A stretch of 64,000 bases of DNA from Phallus indusiatus (lineage: Eukaryota; Basidiomycota; Agaricomycetes; Phallales; Phallaceae): contig JAQFWX010000015.1 in NCBI GenBank assembly GCA_027605045.1, positions 1,117,877-1,181,876 of the forward strand. The letters run 5' to 3'. The notes under the pieces are model-generated. The model saw only the letters and a list, made by a program, of their open reading frames with translations. It made no database searches and was not told the origin of the DNA. Shown here piece after piece: positions 11,413 to 23,696 of the stretch; position 1 is the first letter of the stretch; the number at the start of each line of letters is the position of its first letter. Made by a program: the position numbers and the translations under genes.

Positions 11413-13729
11413 ATGGCATCCCCATCCGGCGGCGCACCACTTAATCAAGAGGTAAGGAACAATCTGCTATTGAGATCCAAACTCAAGCTGTGTATCAGGA
11501 ACCACCTTCCAACGAGGTGCCTAGGTCTGAATGGAGTCAGTGACCATACAGATATTTGCCTTTAGTTTTCTGACCCCTACGCAGATACTGCAATGGAAGG
11601 TACATTCTTTATTTCCCCGCCTAGATAGCGTTATGTTTATCGCATGTGAACCCATGGTCTACTTTAGTTGAGGACCTTCCCGAATGTAAGTGTATTGTTT
11701 TAGTACTTCTCATTTGCATTTTGACTTTATGTGTAGATGACATATTTATGGCTGCAAATCAGTCAAGCGAGCGTGATTCCGCTGCTCAGGCAGGCGAGTC
11801 GACGGTGAGTTTTTTTTTCGACGAGATATTAATTCTGGCTTATCATCCACCAAAGAATCATTCGTCGGATAGAACCGGTGGTCCAACTAACTCCGGAAAT
11901 ACCAACACTGGTGGTTCGAATACAGCTGCGACCGGATCAGCGGTGGGTAACTTCGCTTTATTGATGAGGATATTCACGTATATGTACACAGTCTTCTGGT
12001 TCAGCCGAGTCGTTAGCATCCCAGATTGTGACCGGAGTAATTAATGTAAGGAGTCTTTGATCCCTCTGAGCTATGCCTAACATCCAACCCGTATACAGGC
12101 TGTAAGCGTCATATTATCGGTTATAATGTCCATAGGTTTATCACGATCAGTTGGGTCCATTAATTCGCGACGTGGCCAGAGAGAAGCAGTCTCGTAGACC
12201 GCGAGCTGATAGGCCGACCGACGACATTGACGAGGGCGACAGAGGGGGAGATGACGATGACGAGAGTGACGTCGACGGAGACAAACTCAATAACGGCCCA
12301 ACTAGTAGAAGCGCCGCTGCAAACCGTCAAAATGTTCGTGTCTTGTCATTGAGTCTATGTCATTTCTTGATGTCTGTATCAGAAAGCGATTCGTCAGCAC
12401 ATGCGTAAACTGATGAAGAGACGACCTGATGATCCGTTACCTGGACCTCCGTCAGATGAAGAGATTGAAATGTTCGCTGAAGGAACCCACATGGGTCCTT
12501 CAGAAGAGGATTTAAGGCTGTTCACGGGTTATGACCCGCGGGTTTGGGTACCTGTTTTCAGGTACCCTTGGTCACCCAGACCCAGACCCGCACCCTTGCG
12601 GGTTTTGCCCACGGGTACCCGCGGTTTTAAGTGCCATACCCGCACCCGAAAAAAACCCGTTTTTTTTTGGGCACCCGCGGGTTTTTTGGGGTACCTGCAG
12701 GTACCTGCGGGTTTTCTATATAAAAATTTTCCGAAATTTGATGTTCAAACCCGCGGGTTTTGCAAAAAAATTTCAAAACCCAAACCCGCACCCTCGGGTC
12801 TTAAGCGAAATTAAACCCGCGGGTTTGGGTACCTGAACCCGCGGGTATTGTGACAGGTACCTGTCACAGGTACCCGGGTATACCCATACCCGTGAACAGC
12901 CTTAAGAGGATTATCTTCTGGATTATTACGGGAGACCCCGTGGCGACTGGAACGCGGCTGCGTTCGGCGTTTTCATCAACTCTTTCCTGCGATCTCCGCT
13001 GAGCAGGGCTTTTGAAAATACTCGAGAAAATCTACCTGATTTGACCGAGTTAGAAAGAGAAGATATGCGCATGACGAAACAGGACAATATTCATGAACGA
13101 TTCATAACTCACCTGAAAAGCCTCAGGCGAAAATATCGGAGCCAATGTCAATACGACGCTGATCCTCATGTCAAATCTGCAGACTTGAGTCGTTCAGCTC
13201 GAGACCGCCGTAAATTACAGGTGAGTAAAAAGTACACCGTTGTATTCAGTTTCTCATATCCGTCATCCGTAAGCTCTATTATCGAAGGTTATTCGTCGTG
13301 AAGGACCATCAAGCGCTGCACAAACATATTAAACTTATCCGGCAGCTCGGGTCCCAAGGGATGAGTTCCGACGAGTCATCTTTTGAGGATGACCAACCTA
13401 AGTACACGGTCCTTAAACGAGTTTGGAGGTCACGTAAACTCACACTATTTCTCCACGATTTGGACGCGATCCATCTTGCCACAACACGCGTTGATGAATT
13501 CGGCCGCCCTCGCCGAGGCAATTGGCCCCATATACGTCAAAGATCAGAAAGGGCGTCGGTTCGAGGACCAGTGCGAAGTCTTTGTCGATCCGCTTACGAT
13601 CGTAACTGGTTGGGACAATTGTCCATATTCGAGAAGGCTCAATTACGTATGCGGGACGGGGATATCGACTTAAGTCTTCCTGAGGAGTTCAAACGTAAGT
13701 GCGGCGGACCTACTTCAAGCTCCACATAA
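11413..13729 (+). pseudogene. Agaricomycete family protein (GMSSDE/GNWPHIR motifs), broken by a MITE
   Basis: About a dozen exons can be chained from ATG 11413 (MASPSGGAPLNQE) with introns of 45-60 nt, for example 11452 onward (GTAAGG) and the GTGAGT intron after residues ARDRRKLQ. The central part is acidic (DDIDEGDRGGDDDDESDVD). The last exon reads KLIRQLGSQGMSSDESSFED and later RPRRGNWPHIRQRS and SAYDRNWLGQLS. I recall this layout (G-x-x-GMSSDE, then W-R-S, then a WPHIR block, then N-x-YD-x-x-WL) from an expanded Agaricomycete family of unknown function, often near transposons. A 391-bp MITE sits inside an exon at 12514-12904. Removing it with one 8-bp duplication restores the frame (EEDYLLDYYGRPRGDW), but as it stands the frame stops at about 12812-12814. 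The allele therefore looks recently inactivated. Confidence 0.6.
12514..12904. mobile_element. hAT-type MITE, copy a
   Basis: A 391-bp non-coding element with 17-bp terminal inverted repeats (TAAGGCTGTTCACGGGT at the left, its complement at the right). It is flanked by an exact 8-bp duplication AGAGGATT (12506-12513 and 12905-12912). The 8-bp duplication and the terminal TAAGG fit the hAT superfamily (consensus YARNG). The interior is unusual: repeated short palindromes such as ACCCGCGGGT and blocks of GGTACCTG/CAGGTACC. It carries no transposase, so it must move in trans. It lies in an exon of the 11.4-13.7 kb gene. Confidence 0.88.
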
Positions 13730-14453
13730 TAGCTAGGTGGAAATTTCAAGTCTTCTATAATAAATAATAATGTAATCGGTAACACCATGTCTTGATATAC
13801 ACAATATATTTTCGTGATTCTAGTGTAACAACGTAGGCCATCGGATGACTGACAATCAAATGAAGACGCGGGTGGGGTGAGTCGGAAGCAAGTTCCATGT
13901 TATTAGTAACAGCGCAGTGAGTAGCTCATTATCAAAAGCAGTTCGACATGACCAGGCACTGTTTCTGAACCAACGTTGTCACATGTTCCCTGCACCCGAG
14001 CAGGGATCTGGATCTGAACCGTCATACGGTACCGAAAATCTGGTGGTGCAGGGATTTGCCGCGCCGCGGCACATGTCACGTATTACATAGCTGAGTTCGT
14101 GTTTGAACACGTGCATGATGCATCGATGAACCTCCGCGCTTTACCAAAGCAGATGCTTCCACCTGCAGGCCTGCCAGTGATCCTCCGCGCAGCTGATTTC
14201 TGTTTGGACGAGCGACATTGACAGGGAGCTGGTACTATGCATCAGCTCATCGAAAAGCAGATGGGTGGCATCGTATCTGGAGTCTCCCAACCCCCATTCC
14301 CCTTCGAACAGTTTGCCAACGGTAGTGTTGTAGTTCGGAGTCACGGCTGCACTATCGATATTATGTAATGGAACGCGTCAGACCATCAAGACACATTGCA
14401 CAATATTGAGGCTGACTCACTGACGACATGAGCATTAGACTCCGAGCGCGCGG
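13730..14453. other. Intergenic, no gene seen
   Basis: Spacer between two plus-strand genes of similar style. It contains short inverted repeats such as the GCCGCGCCGCGGC-type run near 14058 but no supported coding region. Confidence 0.45.
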
Positions 14454-15820
14454 TTGCCCGATGATGAGGAAAGAGTCTACGTGCATTGTATGTCATCGCG
14501 CTCATCCGTCGGTATGAATAACATGACATTATTAGCATCTAGATCATGTATGTCGCCGATAGAAGGTGGAATCTCGAATGGGTCGCGAACAAAAGAAGCT
14601 GAACCTAAGTCTTCAAGTCAGAATGTATCAAAGAACTTGAGTCCCCGAGGAAAATGGCCTTAATCTTTGCGGTGCAGACAAAGGAAACGACGTACTATAT
14701 AACTCGTGTCAGCCAGGACAATTGAAACATCCACCACTACACTTAATGCCCCTCTCTGACTTATTATTTTTGTTCAAACCCGTAACCGGCCAGAGTGCAG
14801 TTGATGAACGGATTGATGTGGACATTACAAGTCGTACTGTTCGTGAAAGTCATGGGCATAATGATGTGTCCACTGCGGCCGGTACGTCCTCTTCTGCCGA
14901 AGCCACTCGATGGATCCTGTTCGATGAAGATGAGGAGCAATCAGACCGTAAGTGGTTGTAGAGTTCTATGTGCTATTGCATTTCTTGTTTACCCTTCCCA
15001 CCAGATGTTCTCGAAGAGCACCCAGATATTGAAGACTACACAGATATGGAAGATGTCCAACACGAGCTCTTTACTCCCGAAATCAAAGACGCTGCAGACA
15101 GCATCCCTATACAGGCTACGTCTTCGCCTCACGCAATCAATTTAGATCCTTCATTGCCTTGCGCCGTACAGAACGACTCGTTTAATGACACGGGGAAGTT
15201 CGCATGTCTCCTCCCTGTTGATTCAATTCCCAAACCCAAAGGAAGCGTAGGGAAGCCCGGACATGGCGGCTATTCACTGTCTGACGTTCTCGAATGGAGT
15301 ACTGTTGATTATAAGGAAGTACAGGTACCGATAAACCTCCTGTTTTGACTCTCAGATAATTAACTCTGTTGGACTAAAGAGATACTTTAAAAACATGGCA
15401 AAAGCCAGACTCAATTTAACTGTCCCTTGGGGAGCACAAGACCCTGTCAATGTAGCTCGAATTTGTGACGAAGTATGTCTTAACAACGTAGTTCTTCCGG
15501 CAACGTTTATTCATATACAGAAGGCGGATGACAAGTACCCCGTACTCAAATGTTATTCCGGACGCTGGGTCACCAAGGATTTCCTCTCAATTATACATCG
15601 GAATTTGTACCGAAAATTTAGGATTATGCACAAAGTGGAAAAACCTCCGGTAAGCAGTTCCCGTGTCTTCTCTAACGACAGCTAGTCATAACTGCGTAAT
15701 AGCCGCCACACCCAATACGCACCAAGCGACGGAGCAAGGTGAGGGTTACTTTTTGTGCTCACAAATGACCCAGCCAAAGCCTTATAGGTCTCATCGAACT
15801 CGGGGCGACAGCGACATTAG
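14454..15820 (+). CDS. Agaricomycete family protein of unknown function, multi-exon
   Basis: The 5' end is uncertain: a plausible first exon opens near 14454-14490, with the next acceptor before 14800 (SAVDERIDVDITSRTV). From there the chain is clear. It runs through a GTAAGT donor near 14949 to HVLEEHPDIEDYTDMEDV and GGYSLSDVLEWSTVDYKEVQ. A GTACCG intron leads to RYFKNMAKARLNLTVPWGAQ and KYPVLKCYSGRWVTKDFL. After a GTAAGC intron comes a short basic C-terminus (PHPIRTKRRSK) with the stop at 15818-15820. The pattern 'L-D/N-L-T-x-P-W ... YPVL-x-x-Y-x-x-x-W-x-x-x-D-x-L' is one I recall from Agaricomycete proteins of unknown function, so it may belong with the gene at 11.4-13.7 kb. The basic tail could be a nuclear signal. 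Confidence 0.55.
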
Positions 15821-18800
15821 ATTGGTTAAATCAAGCCATCATCCTTATCAAAGCCACTCGCCAAATAATACATCAGCTGGTGTGTATGTATTTAACTTCA
15901 ATGAGATATGGAGCAAGCTGAATCTAACATACTGTGCGTTGTTAGAGGAACGGGTTATTCGTTGAGAGCATAGTACACTTGTAGTGCTTTGGGGGGCCGG
16001 ACTGCTGGGTAAAATGAAACTATTCCTTCTATGTATTACGCATCATAATTACAAATATATCTCTCCATGATATGGTCGATTTGTAACATTTCCAGCCACT
16101 CCTCATTCAGAAACACGGGATAATGCAACATCATTCGCACGTTAGACAATTCAGTGTTCACATCGACGACGGCTCGGAGACCCGAAACTATACATCTTGC
16201 CAAGGATTTTCTCGTCTTTAATACCATTGAACGTGTGAGAATCTGCGTACTAGTGATATTATATTTGGGGAGATACGACTAAGTAAGTCGCAGTAAGTCG
16301 CAGGGTTCAGGTAAGTTGCTTGAGCCCTAAACGGTGGACACAATGTGATGTGAACGTCTGAAAGCCAGTCGGGGACGATTGATGAAGAAGAGGTAATCTG
16401 AGGCTGGGCAGCGTCAATGTCGGTGGGTGCTGGATCTGTTCATGCAGAATCACGGATGAAGAACGAGAACGAGAACAGGTGTTAGAGAGGATGTGTCCAT
16501 TAAACTATTGAAACGAGGGGGTCTTATAAAGGCGAACGCGAGATTGCATCAACAATGGAGGCTGAGACTATTATTTAGAATGCGATAAGCAATTACAGTA
16601 TGAAGTTGTCTCACTCGAACTCTTTTTCAAGTGCTGAGAGCTGCATCATTTGAGCTTCATCTGCTTGAAACTGCAAATTCCCCGTCGTCCCAATATTGAT
16701 CTTCACTGTCGCTTATGCTACTTTTGCTTTGTCTACTGCATTTCTATGGTTCTATTCCCGTGTGATTTTTCACAACCTCGTTCTTGGCAATGCAACGGCC
16801 GTTGTATTGAATGTTCAATCCGCTTTATGACGTTCTGCGCATCACTCCATTATGAATATCAAGTAAGGTAAAGAGGAGTAAGTCTTACTTCAAGACTGCT
16901 TCGCGACGAAAGCGGAACAAGTAAAAGTTGTGACCAAATACCATCAAGAGTGTTGAAAACGGTCGCCTCGTCCAGTTCCGATAGACCAAGAATTGAGTAC
17001 AAGAGACAAATCCACGACGGGGTCGATGGTTTAAAGGTGAAAGCAAATAGCTTGTCTACTTGCGGGACGGGCGATCCACCCAAATACTGAATCCGACAAT
17101 TGGTCAAAAATGGTATTACTTGATTTATGATCATATAAATCCCAAAAGCGTACGGCCGGTCCATGCTTCCACATAAAGCGAAGGTGTGCGTGAGATTAAA
17201 CATACCAGCGGTCAATAGGGAAGATATATCCTCCGCTTCAGGCCTAGGAACAGTTGACGAACCAGGATCATCGCGGTGATACGGCGTTTTGCGCTAGTTT
17301 GCGGGATGTATATTACCACCCGCATCCTCGCGAGAACATATTTATAATGTTACGAATAAAGGTCTGAAAATGAAGGGCCGAAATGCGTAGGAAAAACGGG
17401 AGGATATGAAGGGAATGATATGCCTGGATGAAAATATCAAGATGCATGTCTGAATTGAAGGGAAGTCCCTTGGATAATGAACGAAAAAAAACGTATAAAA
17501 TCAGCCAGCTGTTCTTCCCATGTCACTGTGTTGAAATCCGATCCAGTACCCTGACGGTGTGAGCTCGTTTGACGACTTTTGTAAGATACCAACTTCTCCC
17601 AGCTTGTCGTGTTGACTCTGCATCAATGCCTGCTGCCAAAAGGCTGTTGATATCAGAGATCTGGAGTCGGACAAGTAACAGCAAGAGATTCAATATGGAC
17701 ATCCTAATTCAATCAATTCAGCTGACGCCACGATGAAAATTATAGAAAAATACGCACTGCAAATGATATTCCGCGTCTTACACGAGACCAGCTTTCCTCA
17801 GCAGGACTACGTGCTTGCCGTTTAGCAGCCCTTTTGACATCTGAACAAACATGATGATGGGTATGGACCAGTAAACTCGCACCCATTTTCGATTCCTTAA
17901 TTGCACAATCATTCAGAAACCCTATAACAAGCAGACGGCAGTTAGATTTGAAACTTGGTCGGAACCTTTCGGACATAGTTGATTTCAAATAGACGCTTAC
18001 CGTGCAAGTCCATGCTTGCGTCATGTCAAGCACTGAGCCAAAGATGATCATACGTCTCCCCTTTACCAACTCGCCTTTCGCGCAATGGTTCTTGTTGCCA
18101 CTTTGCAAACCAACAAAACAATGCCTTCCTTAGACGAAACAAGGCTCAAAAACACTGCGAATCCAAAGTCGGCTAGTCACCCAGAAACCCCTTCTCCCGT
18201 ATCTCCTGCACCCCTAACAGGCTCTAGATCACGCATTCCTCTTCTAACATATCCGCTCTATCCCGTCTTGCTTATCCGAAAAATCCAAGAAAGCAGGCGA
18301 AACAGCAGAGGCGTACAACTTTGTGTTCTCGACAACTAAGAATGACGGGTAAAGGTATGTTCAGTTTTTTGGTATACTTCCATCAATGAGACTGATTCCT
18401 ATTTCCAAAAATGCTCCAAGCGGCATCTTCCTCAGCGGCCCAACCACCGGTACCCACACCTTCTTCGCGAACTAGATCTCCTTATTCACCCTGCAGCTCC
18501 TGCATTCCCACATCTTCGCCGTCTACTCAGGCACCACCACCGATGGAGGCGAATTCTCGCGGCGCACTGCGCCAATCATCCTGCTCTAGCAACACTAGAA
18601 CATTCGCTTCAAGTTCACTGCATCCTTGTCGTCGTCGCTGTAGCTTCCAATCACACCTCTATGCCTCTCGTCACCTAATACAGCGCCCAATTCTTCTTGC
18701 CTAACTCCAATTAAAACCTCTTCGCAGGCCTGCTCCCGCCGACGCAACCCTCTCCGACCGCCTCAAACCTAACACCCACCTCAGAATCACCACATTCATC

Positions 18801-19177
18801 CTTTCAACCGCCCGCATAATTTGCTCCTAGATTACGCTTGTGCAAAGTCTGTCTGTCCCTTGAGTACCTGAGTACTGGAGTCCTTGACAGGTGACTGTTG
18901 AAACGTTGACCGGTGAGCGCTCTCGCCTAACGCTTAAGTGAGGTCTGGAATACCTACGTTCTCTTCCAGATTGCACGCTCCCTACACCCAGATGACAAGT
19001 CGTCGCAGATACATTCCAATGTTACTTGTATTTCTACAGTTCATACAAAGCCATTGTCATTTGAACTCGCGGTCCAAAAGTTTTGGCCCTGAAGCGGGTG
19101 GATTCAGCCGGCACCACTACAATGATTATTTAAGACCCGTATAAGCCCTCCCATTGTTTTATCTCTTTTCCGCTTCC
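15821..19177. other. Gene-poor stretch with weak small-gene candidates
   Basis: No gene is firmly supported. On the minus strand, 16859-17215 encodes a hydrophobic-rich frame that may be an exon (MDRPYAFGIYMIINQVIPF), and 17740-18010 has a good GTAAGC donor and GTTATAG acceptor joining a short start (MDLHG) to a basic region (SDVKRAAKRQARSPAEESW). On the plus strand, 18085-18710 is Pro/Ser/Thr-rich in more than one frame and may be low-complexity noise. A short tandem AAGTCGCAGT repeat lies near 16280-16300. Confidence 0.35.
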
Positions 19178-19342
19178 ATGTCTCAACCTCAAACCAAGAC
19201 ATATTCAAGCTTCCTGGTAGTACCAGGAAAATCTATTCGAAGAGAATTTGAGAGAAGTTGCATTATTAACAAAGTCTATTTTCCCGAAACAGATGACAAC
19301 GGTAGTGCCGATCGAGTCCAGCTGTTAATGACGGAGGATAAC
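19178..19342 (+). pseudogene. 5' end of split host gene 1
   Basis: ATG 19178 opens a 55-codon frame (MSQPQTKTYSSFLVVPGKS...) that runs straight into element A1. The last five bases, ATAAC (19338-19342), are the A1 target site. Their partner is not on the other side of A1 but, inverted, at the outer edge of A2 (GTTAT, 40172-40176). Joining 19342 to position 40171 read on the minus strand keeps the frame for 14 further codons (MPSPIQICELIQHE) and then meets a GTAAGG splice donor. This is therefore the first coding exon of the gene whose remainder lies at 38728-40171 on the minus strand. I recognise no domain in this part. Confidence 0.75.
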
Positions 19343-19741
19343 TGTTAGGGCTACTCAGCTCAGGCTAGAGGGAGGGGATCCTAAGATAATATATTGCGGA
19401 AAACACTAACTACTCACCTAGAGGGAGGGGATCCTAAGAGAACAAGCTTAGGGACCCTCACTCTAGGGACAGCGACTATATACATGAAAAACGATAGCGC
19501 GGCGTGCGGCCCTGACACAGCTAAGTGCTAGGCGCCCGAACCGAACCTAAGCGACGTGATGTCACGGGCATCACGCCGAGTACGAGCGCGCGACGCGCGC
19601 GAGTAAAGAAAGTGAAATAGAGGCAGAACGAGGAAACGGAAAATGGAAGTAATGGACGGGAAATGTAAATGAAATAGAAATAAATATATACCGATGATAA
19701 TAAATAAGGAAAGTAAGGGGACGCGGTAGCGTACCCTGACA
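19343..19741 (-). repeat. LTR of A1 (3' LTR)
   Basis: 399 bp, identical by eye to 25165-25563. It contains two direct copies of a 22-nt CTAGAGGGAGGGGATCCTAA block (19364-19385 and 19418-19439), 54 bp apart. Confidence 0.95.
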
Positions 19742-19752
19742 CCATCCCCCCT

Positions 19753-22700
19753 TCAACGAGGCGGCGTCCCGACGCCTGTAGCTTCGACTAATGACGCTTG
19801 TAACTTAGAAAAATCAAACCGAGGGCGACGATGGAAAAGAAGGCCATTTATCGAGCGTGGCGCACTCGGATGTTCGCGGTGGAATTCCTTAATGAGATCT
19901 GGGGCTGCAATATTCGACTCGGGTTCCCACTGATCGTGCTCGGGACCATAGCCTTCCCAACGCACCTTATACTCGAGTCGTCTCCGGAAGACACGACTGT
20001 CCAGAATCCGTTCCACGACGTAGTGTTCACCGTCGTCTCTGACCTCAGGAGGTGGTGGAGCCTTAACACGACGACCCGGGATCGTATCTTCGACCTTTGG
20101 ACGTAACTTCCCGACATGGAAGACGGGGTGGAGTCTTGACATCGACAGTGGTAGACGTAGCCTGTATGCATGGGATCCGACCTTGTTGACTATCGGAAAT
20201 GGGCCTAGGTACCGATGCGACAATTTGGCGGAAGGTCTGGTGGTGCGGATGTCGCTCGAATCGAGGTATACCTTGTCGCCAACCTTGTATTCAGGTGCTG
20301 GGATGTGTTTCCGATCGTAATACTTGGCCATCTCGTCTTTCGACCTGGCTATAGCGGCCTTGGCTTCCTCTATCGTCGATTCCATACGCGTCTTGAACTC
20401 GTTGACAGATTCGATCTTCGAGTCGGCAACCTGCGGTTCGAATCCCATACGAGGATGTCGTCCAGTGTCGAGCTCAAAAGGTGTCGAACGCGTGGCTGAG
20501 TGCACATGGTTGTTGTATGCGAACTCAGCCATGGGCAGCAGCTGGTCCCAGTCGTCCTGTCGCTCTGAGGTGAAGAGCCGAAGATACTGCTCGACTTCTG
20601 CATTGACGCGTTCTGTCTGACCATCGGTTTGAGGATGATATGCAGTAGAGGGTGCAAGCCGTATGCCAAGGAGCCTAGAAAGCTCCTGCGTGAAGCGGGA
20701 CGCGAACTGGGGGCCCCTGTCAGAGATCACCTTCATGGGAAGCCCATGGAGCTTCCAGACGTGCTGGAGGTACAGTCGGGCCAGACCTGTCGCGTCAAGT
20801 GTCGTAAATGTCGGCACGAAATGAACCCGTTTGGTGAGAGAGTCGACGACAGAGAGGATCGCGTCGAAACCGTTGGATTCTGGCAGCTCCACGATGAAGT
20901 CGACTGAGATGTGTTCCCAGGGTCGACTTGGCACTTCTGTGGGTCGGAGAAGTCCATAGGGGGCATGACGAGACGGTTTCGTACGTAGACACATGTCGCA
21001 GGCCTCTACATAGCGTTGTACATACCTAGAGACACCTGGCCACCAAAAGGTGCGCGAAACGAGCTCAAGAGTCTTGAAACGACCCGGGTGACCACCGAGT
21101 TTGGTGTCGTGGTGTCTGGAAAGGATTTTCCGACGCAATTCGTCCACATTTGGCACATAAACCTTGCCGCGATAGTAGAGGAGGTCCTGGTCTTCAAACC
21201 ATTCCGACGAGTGAGCCGAACGACCACCCAGTGCACGAAGTGTTGCAACGGCTTTGGACACACTATCCTCAACCTTGCCTTCCCGATTGGCCTTGCGAAT
21301 CTGGCGTAGAAGATCCTCCTCCTCCCCCTTAAGACGGAATGTTTGCAGAGCATTGATTGCAAACATTTCGGGTCGGATTAAGGTGACGCCACGATTGTCG
21401 TCCTTTCCCGAGCCATGATCTGGGCGACGGGACAAGCCATCAGGTTTACCCATCGACTTACCCGGTATATGCTGCAGAGTAAAGTCGAATCGTGAGAGAT
21501 ATACTGACCATCTGGCTTGACGACGATTGAGGTTACGCGCGGACATGAAATACTCGAGATTCTTGTGATCAGTCCGTATGTCGATAGGGTGAGACGCGCC
21601 TTCAAGAAAGTGTCGCCATTCCTCTAAGGACCGTATGATAGCGAGCATCTCCTTGTCGTGAATCTCGTAGTTGCGTTCAACGGGACTGAGGGCCTTCGAG
21701 AAGAAAGCAACTGGGTGCCATTTACCGTCTTCGCTCGACAACTGTGAAAGAACTGCGCCTGTTGCAAAGTCGGAGCTGTCTGCTTCAACCCGGTAAGGAT
21801 TAGCGGGGTTGGGGATGAGGAGAATAGGAGCAGAGGTGATTGACGACTTCAGAGTATCGAAAGCGTGCTGACAAGTGTCGGACCAGACGAAGGACGTATC
21901 CTTCTTGGTTAACCCGAACATGGGATTGGCAATACGCGCGAAATCCTTGATAAACCGACGGTAGAAGTTGGCGAAGCCCAGGAAGGACTGGACCTCCGTG
22001 ACGTTCTTCGGGACAGGCCAGTCTCTGACACCCGAGACTTTCGCGGGATCCATCTCGACGGTGTTCTCGGAAATGACAACACCCAAGTACTCGATCTTAG
22101 TCCGGCAGAACTCGCACTTCTCTGCCTTGAGATACAGTTTGTGTTCACGGAGACGTTCGAGAACGCGTCGTGTCACCCTGTCGTGCTGTTCCCGATCCCG
22201 AGTGTAAATGAGAATGTCGTCGATATAGACGGCAACGACACCTTCCGAGATCATGTCTTCAAAGATCTCATTCATCATTGTCTGGAAGGTGGCAGGACTG
22301 TTAGTGAGACCAAAAACATCACCAAGGGCTCGAAGAGGCCACGATTGGTGCGGAAAGCGGCCTTCCACTCATCTCCTTCCTTTATCCGTACGTTGTTGTA
22401 ACCCCAGCGCACGTCCAGCTTGGTAAAGTACCGGGCACCTTGCAGTTTGTTGATGAGTTCCGAGATCAGAGGCAGCGGGTAGCGATTCTTGATTGTCATG
22501 GCATTCAACGCGCGATAGTCCTGAATAAGGCGAAGAGAGCCATCTTTCTTCTTAATGAAGAACACCGGGGACGCCATGGGCGACTTGGAGGGCCGGATTC
22601 GTCCAGACGCAAGGTTCTCTTCCAGAAACGCATCTAACTCGGCCTGTTCGTTAGGTGACAGCGGGTAGATCTTGCAAGACTTGGGCTCGGAACCTGGCAC

Positions 22701-23696
22701 AAGTTCTATCGGGTGATCCCACTTCTTCGACTGCGGCAACGAATCGAATGACTCCTTCGAGAAAATGTCGGCAAAGTCGTGGAACATCTCTGGCACGATG
22801 TCCCGAAAACCCTTGGGAGCTGGTGCGTCTGCGTTGTTGGCGTGGGCCTGAGCCAGTCGCTGGGAGATAGTCTCGGTGGCATATATGCGGTGAGTGTCGG
22901 GCTCGTCGGGTAGCATTGATATCGCGAACAGTCGATCACCCTCTTCAATCTCAGACTCGACATCAACCAGGTCTGGTATATCAGGATCATCGGCCTCAGT
23001 GTTGTCGAGCTCTGGTAAAGGTGCGCGTCGGATCTGTTGGAACGCGCGCTTAGAGAGCTTACCCGCTGGCCAGCGTGGAGCACAAGACCGACAACTGGGG
23101 CTGCAGCGCATGAACTCCACTTGACCAGTTGTGTAGTCTATGACGGGATTGTGAGCCTTGAACCACGGCAGCCCAAATAGGACGGGATACTTGAGCGAGG
23201 TAACGGCGAACAAGGTGCGTTCGGAATGATCCCGAAATCGAACAACCAGGTCAACGACGTGGGTGATAGAGCCAGCGTGGTTGGGCGTACCATCAACGTT
23301 GAACACGGGAATTGGTTTAGCAAGACGCACGGAGGGAAGCCGATGTTTCTCGACAAAGTCGCGGTCGAGGAACATACCGCTAGCTCCAGTGTCCAGCATG
23401 GCCTTGCTGTGCAGCAGGGCTCCAGTGTCAACACTCTGTAGTTCCACCGGGATCTCTAGCTTCTGCGTACCAGCAGTAGCTGCGAGTCGGTATTCGCTTG
23501 GCAACGCGCGACGTTGAGAAGGCGACAGCATACATGGAGTTGAAACAGAGCGTGTAGCAGGTGGAGACGATTCTTCGGGTTTAGCAGGGGATGCAGCAGG
23601 GGTAGTTAGATTCGAATCAGAAGTGTCATTTTGTTCGCGATCTATGTACAAAATGTCGAATCTATTAGATGTCGGCAACGAGGGTGCATCGTTCAC
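19753..23696 (-). pseudogene. pol: Pol of chromovirus A1, one frame break in RT
   Basis: The first frame (23696-22275) holds the aspartic protease (LDTGASGMF) and the start of RT (SPVFFIKKKDGSLRLIQDYR). The second (22368-19753) holds the rest of RT (YIDDILIY), RNase H (EADSSDFATGAVL, IHDKEML, RTDHKNLEY), and integrase with its HHCC zinc region (HPGRF ... CDMCL) and the D,D,E core (VDFIVELP, SDRGPQF, HPQTDGQTERVN). A GPY/F region (YLGPFPIVNKVG) and a chromodomain (YKVRWEGYGPEHDQWEPESN) close it. The break is in the conserved F-G-L-T-N-S-P segment: a run of five Ts (22312-22316 as As on the plus strand) where six would keep frame. The same five are present in A2. Confidence 0.9.

Noticed and set aside
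12521..12899. MITE acting as a spliced intron, using GT and AG in its terminal repeats
   Set aside because: The repeats do supply GT (CTGTTCAC) and AG (GTGAACAG), but splicing there would leave 20 extra bases and shift the frame.
18411..18704. Pro/Ser-rich frame on the plus strand
   Set aside because: Several frames are open at once, with similar low-complexity content and no clean introns or homology. Not enough to call a gene.
19521..19745. Open frames inside the LTRs of element A (about 60-97 codons)
   Set aside because: They repeat identically in every LTR, overlap the promoter and U5 region, and have low-complexity Phe/Tyr/Ser content. Chance frames.
20435..20445. GGTTCGAATCC, a match to the B box of a tRNA gene
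   Set aside because: It lies inside the integrase coding sequence of A1 (and, inverted, of A2), and the flanks do not fold into a tRNA.
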